Source of the DNA: Oscillospiraceae bacterium | Lineage (GTDB): Bacteria; Bacillota; Clostridia; Saccharofermentanales; Saccharofermentanaceae | Length of the DNA: 64,000 nt | Direction: 5' to 3' | NCBI GenBank assembly: GCA_902788505.1 | Contig: CADAKH010000015.1 | Location: 1-64,000, forward strand | Part shown: positions 59,501 to 64,000 of the stretch, in pieces | How positions within the stretch are numbered: position 1 is the first letter of the stretch | How the letters are laid out: each line of letters begins with the position of its first letter | Notes under the pieces: generated by a model | What the model saw: the letters and a program-made list of their open reading frames with translations, nothing else | Told to the model about the DNA's origin: nothing | Database searches by the model: none | Translations under genes and position numbers: made by a program

Positions 59501-59600
59501 TACTCCGGAAGGTCCCGTAACGGACAACACCGTTTACAGCGGCAACATGCCATTCTATGTTAATGAAGGCGGAGACTATACGTTCACAAGGGTAATCTGA
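56586..59600 (+). CDS. Large secreted Ig-repeat protein (MBG-like)
   Basis: 1004 residues with a signal peptide (ILSGILCSALTMQIGWG..VNA). The N-terminal third (about residues 40-260) has a beta-helix-like pattern. Then come several MBG-type beta-sandwich repeats of about 75 residues, three of them obvious around 540-780: GDDYDIEVITKSKGDVTFKY, GETYSPVITTDSDATAVIEYK, GTDYKPSVKTNSDSA, each ending in VRVTLRETD..A.ADFSI. The C-terminus has further domains. The start ATG 56586 has AAGCGGGGTG upstream. No sorting motif is visible at the end, so it may stay bound through FecR or be released. Function unknown. Confidence 0.82.
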   Translation: MKTKTFTKILSGILCSALTMQIGWGIKTKSVNAASVTSTETSDGAIVNITGGQAYEAFDFKADSDGGIVISYTDDADNAQTYLFEKISVLNTYESVQMNIQSDITIDNLVITDGTFVGIDGNCSFTCSKIDSNGWTQIIVEPGSTFNCGSIEKADGTRFILTNNSSVIIDSVDLSVIEYPASDTSTISVLSSFTNGSDDVPGTVIADRYTNISNNGGKFTLQVGEATKEISETISNKKPNELFDDPFSFGTVSDLYYGQDYDFSSLITVADGYNGTVTLEYSYNGSDYSTDKPTYVGDYYVRVTATDSGSFLGKTTSSQSYSIDFVTPDELGLSAPYVSVSGVVNGKYIPAGLTLTAPEGLLLGSTTISGVDGFANTLTLTADQIMNDYGEINADLGIVFRSASGAMKDATTDDITLITAYPDIVNLIFDKSDPYVDVQFVDGRETSFEEGEDVFGDEAEIVVFDENLHEIYVNGELYGSYKEGQFNEDSEDFEDYEVTLTLESTPGELKDYEIKAVDYSGRETTLSFAMVPSITDTDAVLKIPETIYAGDDYDIEVITKSKGDVTFKYTNAATGTALSGKPVNAGSYKVTATVAETDFYNETSATATYSIVKRTPEVELSIPSVIKLGETYSPVITTDSDATAVIEYKAKDAADSAYSTVKPSATGSYTVRVTLRETDKYESAVATADFSISKTVPTAIIEIGNPYAGTDYKPSVKTNSDSAADAIFEYKAKNAPDSAYSTVAPKTPGTYNVRVTLRETNNFAQHVASTEFSIVYLEAPAVAYTMTGTKGKNDFFTSDVELKAPDGYKISSVYGRNYENSIPYTDKMSSVYLMRTSDNALTGAIALKTRPQIDADAPAFKTTAGTVKPGDVLYTSSYVITVDDPNLRTLTVNGEPINLKAAGGNVLTLSPGFGIVTYKIVAEDAAGNKNTVEFTLKAEWLESRIVIPDVVLPLESNESYNLGDGYWLVTRNTPEGPVTDNTVYSGNMPFYVNEGGDYTFTRVI

Positions 59601-59604
59601 TCTT

Positions 59605-61425
59605 ATGCGCAAAAATCTGCAACCCGTACTTGAAGCCCTGGCAGCCGGTGTAATCGTATTCCTGCTGACGATAACGAACCTGTTCAGTCCGCTGGATTAT
59701 ATCGCCCGTGACAGCCTCTATCAGGCACCGAGAGGTATCGAGAGCGATATCAAGATAATCGGTATCGATGCCAAAACGCTTGGTGAATACGGCCGTATCG
59801 ATACGTGGTCCCGAAGCATATACGCTGATCTCATTAATAAGCTTTGTGTTGACGATAACACGAAGCCAGCGGTTATCGGATTCGATATCCTTTTCTCCAG
59901 CGGGATTACCGGCAATGACGGTGATCAGCTTTTTGCAGATGCGGCATCAAGACACGGCAATGTCGTTGTCGTAAATCAGCTTAGCTACAGCAAGAAATGG
60001 GAGACCGACAAAAACGGCGTCCTCTACTACCCTGTCAACGGTGTTGATAATCCTTATGCAGAACTTTTTGATGCTGCATCCGTAGGTTATTGCAACGTCT
60101 CACAGGACTCTGATGGTACGGTCAGGAGAATAATTCCCGCTGAGGTTTTCGAAGGCACCGAATATCATTCTTTCGCGACCGTAATGTATGAAAGATACTG
60201 CGCAGAAATGGGGATCACTCCCAACAATATCCCGACAGACATAACCGGCAGGACCATGATCAACTACTCAGGCAAACCCGGCGATTACGAATACATCTCT
60301 ATGTCTGATGTGCTGAACGGCAACATTGATCCGCGTATCTTTGATGACAGCATTGTTTTCGTAGGCGCATACGATCCGGAAATGATGGACGACTTCAATG
60401 TCCCCAATGGCGGAAGCAGCCAGATGTATGGTGTCGAGATCCATGCAAACATCTTCCAGTCCTATCTTCAGGGAAGATTTGCGCTCAACGGCAACGCTTA
60501 TCTTCTGGGTCTCATAACAGGCGTCATCGCAATGCTCCTGCATTTCCTTTTCCGTAAGCTCAAGACATGGCAGTCCGTTATCCTCCTCATCGCTTCTATC
60601 AGCGCAGAGGTCGCACTCCTCGTATGGATCAACAACAACGGATATTCGCACAGCATAATATACTTCCCAATCGTGCTCATTCTGTCATTCATTTATTCGC
60701 TCAGCATCAATTACCTGCTCGAAAAACGCAAGAAGGACAAGGTATTAAATGCCTTCCGCAAATATGTCGCTCCGCAGATCGTCGAAGAGATCGCCAAAAA
60801 AGGTGATTTCGAGATCAAGGTCGGCGGAGAGAACCGTGACATCGCAGTACTCTTCGTTGATATCAGAGGCTTCACCACAATGTCAGAAGCTTTGGAACCT
60901 GAACAGGTCGTCGAGATCTTAAATGAGTACTTAACTCTCACCACAAAATCCATTTTCGACAACAGCGGAACACTCGACAAATTCGTCGGTGATGCGACCA
61001 TGGCAGTATTCAACTCACCCTTCTATCTGGAAGACTATGAATACAAGGCTGTATGCGCAGCTATGGATATCGTTAAGGGCGGCGAAGCAATCGAAGAGAA
61101 GTTCCAGAAGAGATTTGGCAGAAGTGTCGGCTTCGGTGTAGGCGTTAACTGCGGTCCTGCAGTCATAGGAAACGTAGGCTGCGATTTCAGAATGGACTTT
61201 ACCGCCATCGGCGACACAGTCAACACTGCTGCCCGTCTTGAAGCCAACGCAAAGAAAGGTCAGGTCCTCATAAGCGACGTGCTCTACAAACGACTCAAGG
61301 ACCGCCTCGAAGTCAAAGAAGTCGGCGAGATTCCCCTCAAAGGTAAGACCAAAGGTGTCTTCGTCTATGAAGTCACAAAGGTAATCGGTCACGGCACTGT
61401 ACAATCGATAAGAGAAAGCAAATAA
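59605..61425 (+). CDS. CHASE2-domain adenylate cyclase
   Basis: 606 residues. Membrane helix (LAAGVIVFLLTITNLF), an extracellular CHASE2 domain (YIARDSLYQAP, IKIIGIDAKTLGEYGRIDTWSR, VGYCNVSQDSDGTVRRIIP, about residues 30-290), three helices (about 295-370), then a class III cyclase: VLFVDIRGFTTMSEALEPEQVVEIL (metal Asp), LDKFVGDATMAVFNS (Lys and second Asp), and DFTAIGDTVNTAARLEANAKKGQVLIS (Asp, Asn, Arg). Lys and Asp/Thr positions fit ATP. The FecR and Ig proteins cotranscribed upstream could present the ligand sensed by CHASE2. It makes cAMP at the inner face. Confidence 0.93.
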   Translation: MRKNLQPVLEALAAGVIVFLLTITNLFSPLDYIARDSLYQAPRGIESDIKIIGIDAKTLGEYGRIDTWSRSIYADLINKLCVDDNTKPAVIGFDILFSSGITGNDGDQLFADAASRHGNVVVVNQLSYSKKWETDKNGVLYYPVNGVDNPYAELFDAASVGYCNVSQDSDGTVRRIIPAEVFEGTEYHSFATVMYERYCAEMGITPNNIPTDITGRTMINYSGKPGDYEYISMSDVLNGNIDPRIFDDSIVFVGAYDPEMMDDFNVPNGGSSQMYGVEIHANIFQSYLQGRFALNGNAYLLGLITGVIAMLLHFLFRKLKTWQSVILLIASISAEVALLVWINNNGYSHSIIYFPIVLILSFIYSLSINYLLEKRKKDKVLNAFRKYVAPQIVEEIAKKGDFEIKVGGENRDIAVLFVDIRGFTTMSEALEPEQVVEILNEYLTLTTKSIFDNSGTLDKFVGDATMAVFNSPFYLEDYEYKAVCAAMDIVKGGEAIEEKFQKRFGRSVGFGVGVNCGPAVIGNVGCDFRMDFTAIGDTVNTAARLEANAKKGQVLISDVLYKRLKDRLEVKEVGEIPLKGKTKGVFVYEVTKVIGHGTVQSIRESK

Positions 61426-61606
61426 TCATAATGGTTCCGAAGAAAAAACGACATTCTGAACCTTTCTTTACAACATCATACACACGTCCGGCAGTATGAG
61501 AATACTCTGGAGCCTTAACATTATTTGAATCCTGTACTATTATTCTAGTGCTATTACAAACAGATTCTACTAAACTTGGCAATATTTGTAAAAAATATTC
61601 CTTGAT
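61426..61606 (-). other. Region continuing the HEAT-protein frame beyond its stop
   Basis: No independent gene is supported in this spacer. On the minus strand the frame of the HEAT protein stays open after its TGA, reading IKEYFLQILPSLVESV..VYDVVKKGSE and running into the antisense of the cyclase end. It looks coding-like and may be a broken C-terminal part, but there is no start codon with an RBS. Confidence 0.3.
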
Positions 61607-61948
61607 TCAGACGACACTATCCTTAAGTTGATCAAATGCTTTCTTGGCTACCTGCTTAACATTAGGATCAGGATCTTGAAATGCCAGTTTCTTCACATAC
61701 TCCTCACAGTTTTTGGCATGTATGGCAGCTGCAGCTTCTGCGGCTGAAGCTCTTACCATTGGAGACTTGTCACGTAAAAGCTCTATCAAAGCCATGCCGG
61801 AATCGTACGTGGGAATCAAGCCCAGTGCCATCGCAACCGTCATTCTTACATCATCATTTGGGTTGTTTATGTGTTTTATTACTGCTCCAAGTTTCTGCTT
61901 AGAGCCGAGCTTCATGATCTTTTCTTCCAAAGCATCAGAAAATGCCAT
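61607..61948 (-). CDS. HEAT-repeat protein
   Basis: 113 residues of two to three HEAT-like repeats (KLGAVIKHINNPNDDVRMTVAMALGLI, MALIELLRDKSPMVRASAAEAAAAIHAK, VKKLAFQDPDPNVKQVAKKAFDQLKD). These are scaffold repeats. The short length suggests a truncated protein or an isolated scaffold; the same frame stays open past the stop (see 61426-61606). A GGGAAG lies before the ATG. Confidence 0.8.
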   Translation of the reverse strand: MAFSDALEEKIMKLGSKQKLGAVIKHINNPNDDVRMTVAMALGLIPTYDSGMALIELLRDKSPMVRASAAEAAAAIHAKNCEEYVKKLAFQDPDPNVKQVAKKAFDQLKDSVV

Positions 61949-62053
61949 TGTCTAATGACTTCCCTTCTAACTATCATCCATTTGTATTATAGGACGCTCA
62001 AAAACCATTACAAACAAAGAAATCTGATATTTTTCAATTTTTGCTCTAAATGA

Positions 62054-62278
62054 TTAAAAAGCCTGAGAAAGATACTTATCTTTATATTCGTCAAACATTC
62101 TTCTGAAGTTTTTATTATCTTCAGACCTGACATTCTTAGTATATTCGTGCGGGTCAAAAAAATCATTGTCAGCTTCCAGGACAGCAACCGCTATGGGTGT
62201 AAAAGTCTCGCTTCTTAGAACATATCCCGGGGATGATATCCCGTACTGACGTAAATATGCTACACGCTTCCGTGCAAG
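62054..62278 (-). pseudogene. Unidentified gene remnant
   Basis: Between the HEAT gene and the lipoprotein gene (61949-62358) a minus-strand frame reads ARKRVAYLRQYGISSPGYVLR..FTPIAVAVLEADNDFFDPHEYTKNVRSEDNKNFRRMFDEYKDKYLSQAF and stops at 62054. It has no ATG with an RBS, and a TAG precedes it. The even composition and a clear end suggest the 3' end of a lost gene. Its family is not recognised. Confidence 0.4.
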
Positions 62279-62358
62279 CTACTCCCTAATACCAGGTAAA
62301 ATTAACATATGGATTAAATATAGTCAATTTGTTTTTTGCAAGCTCAATAAACTAGTGA

Positions 62359-63300
62359 TTAGCCGTGAAGTTCCCTGTAAATGTCAAGAACATCCCCCAA
62401 ACCGGCATTGATTATCGTATCGCTTGAAGGCGTATTAGCCGGCGGAGTGCTGTCCTTATCAGAAGCGACTATTGATATATGCGTTATGAAATTAGGATTA
62501 TCTTTATCGTAGCCGGCACATAGAACAATAGAGTTATGGTTCAGATACATTTCAATAAAGACATATACGGTATCTCCGGATTCTTTTGTCCATTTCAGAT
62601 AATTGGCACCAGGATGACATGAGAGAAGCCACTCCAGAGCAAGAAGTTCTTCTTCATCATGATCTTCGTAACACTCATCTGAGAGCCATTCTCTTACATA
62701 TTTAACTTCATCATGGAACCTGATACCATTAGCATTGACGAAAGCTGTTCCCCTTACCATATAGTTCTTAAGTTCCGGATTATATACACCGGCGGTCTTA
62801 TAAAATTTTTCGGTTATATTCATAACGGCGAGAGAATATAATCCTTCACAAGACCTCTCATCAACTTTGCGCGGGCAATCCTCCCAGGAAAGTCTCATCT
62901 TGCCCTGAGAAGTCTCTATGTCACAATAGCAGGATAGATAAAACCAACCCTGATCGCCGCCCTGGCCGTAAGCACTGCAATTGATCGCTCCAACGGCCTT
63001 GATATCATCGTAATTCTTCAAAAGGTAATCGAGGTCGCTATCCAGCGTCTCGGCTCTTTCGATAGCTACTTCCGAGAACAAATTCTTAAGACCGTTTTTG
63101 TCATCGGTATTGATGCACGAAATGACGTTATCCATCATCTCTTCAGAACGTTCCATCTGAGATACCTCACCCGCATAACTATTCTCATGCGTTTCTTCGA
63201 ATATTGATGAGGCATCAGCAATGAATCTGCTGCACCCTGATAAAGAAGTTACGAGTACTGCTATGAGAAGAACACTCGCGATTGTTTTTGTGTATTTCAT
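62359..63300 (-). CDS. DUF5104-like lipoprotein
   Basis: 313 residues. A signal peptide ends in the lipobox LVTSLSGCSRF (Cys about 23), so it is a surface lipoprotein. The N-terminal domain SEEMMDNVISCINTDDKNGLKNLFS, LKNYDDIKAVGAINCSAYGQGGDQGW and the Gly-Gln-Gly-Gly pattern look like DUF5104 proteins. The C-terminal half has no clear motif. AAGGAG nine bases before ATG 63300; the frame is open to 63366. Single gene. Confidence 0.8.
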   Translation of the reverse strand: MKYTKTIASVLLIAVLVTSLSGCSRFIADASSIFEETHENSYAGEVSQMERSEEMMDNVISCINTDDKNGLKNLFSEVAIERAETLDSDLDYLLKNYDDIKAVGAINCSAYGQGGDQGWFYLSCYCDIETSQGKMRLSWEDCPRKVDERSCEGLYSLAVMNITEKFYKTAGVYNPELKNYMVRGTAFVNANGIRFHDEVKYVREWLSDECYEDHDEEELLALEWLLSCHPGANYLKWTKESGDTVYVFIEMYLNHNSIVLCAGYDKDNPNFITHISIVASDKDSTPPANTPSSDTIINAGLGDVLDIYRELHG

Positions 63301-63398
63301 TATTCCCGCTCCTTCTTCCTGTCTGATTATTTCAGATTGCTGATGATATATCAATCTTATTCCCACTGGATAAATAAATTATATCAAAGCAGCATGTC

Positions 63399-64000
63399 TT
63401 ATACCCACCTGATCCTGGCCGAGGTGATTTCCTGACTGTCACGGAGGACATGGAACTGATCTCCGCTGTCATCAGAATCTTTCATGATGCTGAGCACCTC
63501 GCCTTCAAAAGACTGGCTGGCATAATGGATCTCAAGCTGAGCAGGTTCGTGAGTTTTAAAATGATCGACAGGATAAGTATTAAGCATGAACCTCACATAC
63601 TCGATGTTGTTTGTGTGGTAGCAGTAATCAAGGCTGGTGGAACGAACAGTGACCGACTCCGCTATAGCGCCTAATGTTTTTGGGAAGCGCGCGAAATCAA
63701 GACATTCAGTCTGAACGGGATTCTCCATTGAAGGATCGAATCCTACAGTCTCCGCCTTGCGGATCTTTCCCGTCTCAAGGTCGATGGCGGCCAGCTCGGT
63801 CCTTGCTTTCAGAAGCAGTTCACCTGTTTTGGACTCAACGATCGTATCAATATTAAGCTTTACGGCGGAATGTTTTGATATATAGCATTTTACTGTGAAT
63901 TCCTCACGCCATTTCGGGCGTCTCATAAAACAGATATTGTTCTTGGCGATCAGCCACATAGCTTTGTATCTTTCCATCGCCACGATCCCGTCAATGCCGA
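63399..64000 (-). CDS. Acyl-ACP thioesterase family protein (partial)
   Basis: The frame is open to the right edge, so the N-terminus lies outside the window. The visible 200 residues carry both hot-dog halves: GIVAMERYKAMWLIAKNN..WREEFTVKCYISKHSAVKLNIDTIVES and, in the second half, SLDYCYHTNNIEYVRFML, where Asn and His after D-x-C-x-H-T-N-N are the usual catalytic-site residues of FatA/FatB-type acyl-ACP thioesterases (PF01643). It releases fatty acids from ACP. It is 33 bases from the lipoprotein start but convergent signals are unclear. Confidence 0.85.
   Translation of the reverse strand, partial: GIDGIVAMERYKAMWLIAKNNICFMRRPKWREEFTVKCYISKHSAVKLNIDTIVESKTGELLLKARTELAAIDLETGKIRKAETVGFDPSMENPVQTECLDFARFPKTLGAIAESVTVRSTSLDYCYHTNNIEYVRFMLNTYPVDHFKTHEPAQLEIHYASQSFEGEVLSIMKDSDDSGDQFHVLRDSQEITSARIRWV

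Noticed and set aside
62267..62281. CGTGCAAGCT resembling the riboswitch core (copy B) near 62270
   Set aside because: Only ten bases match and GGTGCTAA, GCAACC and GAGGGAC are missing; chance similarity within a gene remnant.

Overview
The window looks like a chromosomal segment of an uncultured anaerobic Clostridia (Firmicutes). Evidence for this is strong purine-rich Shine-Dalgarno sites before nearly every gene, an AgrC/AgrA-like GHKL/LytTR pair, a feoA-feoA-feoB operon with a DtxR-type regulator, DUF1848 and DUF4026-type proteins, and a CPBP protease. No rRNA, canonical tRNA or CRISPR array was seen. Gene boundaries below use the start codon with the best ribosome binding site, so several differ from the longest open frame.

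Layout. 1-3.8 kb: ferrous iron uptake (two FeoA, FeoB, a Cys-rich FeoB partner) divergent from a DtxR-family regulator, with two perfect GTTAGC-N4-GCTAAC palindromes between them. 3.8-12 kb: a methyltransferase, an SGNH hydrolase, an ADP-ribosylation operon (DUF1349, zinc-type macrodomain, class M sirtuin, DUF1848), a flavin reductase and a SulP anion transporter. 12-16.4 kb: a proline-rich membrane protein and a three-gene operon (zinc-ribbon pseudokinase-like, vWA, divergent PurA-like protein). 16.6-17.8 kb: a histone H1-like Lys/Ala/Pro repeat protein, then a spacer with seven inverted/direct copies of ATCGGCAA. 17.8-24 kb: a pair of dynamin-like GTPases with a small partner, and an Ig-like anchored protein. 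24-31.7 kb: an AlkZ-related protein, a tandem CbxX/CfxQ AAA+ protein, a CPBP protease and a two-component system. 33-36 kb: a bacterial Ro60 (TROVE) gene, a Y-RNA-like locus with a tRNA T-arm mimic, and a WYL regulator.

39-54 kb is an accessory, AT-richer island that begins at a truncated IS3-family transposase. It holds two small genes each preceded by a SAM-I-clan-like aptamer plus intrinsic terminator, a GmrSD-like DUF262/DUF1524 protein, a nuclease-DUF2075 helicase, and the most striking locus: a 1033-residue protein with the DxDxD signature and RNP-to-GGADFDSD spacing of two-barrel RNA polymerases of the eukaryotic RdRP/YonO type. It is divergently transcribed from a three-gene operon (unknown protein, second DUF1848 protein, AAA+ ATPase). 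A double-glycine-leader peptide follows. 54-64 kb: a transglutaminase-like membrane protein, a FecR / Ig-repeat / CHASE2-adenylate cyclase operon, a HEAT-repeat protein, a DUF5104-like lipoprotein and the end of an acyl-ACP thioesterase.

The window also carries several 3' gene remnants (metallo-beta-lactamase-like, flavodoxin, nitroreductase, transposase, one unknown), which suggests ongoing gene loss around the accessory modules. All functional calls rest on reading motifs by eye; no database search was run.
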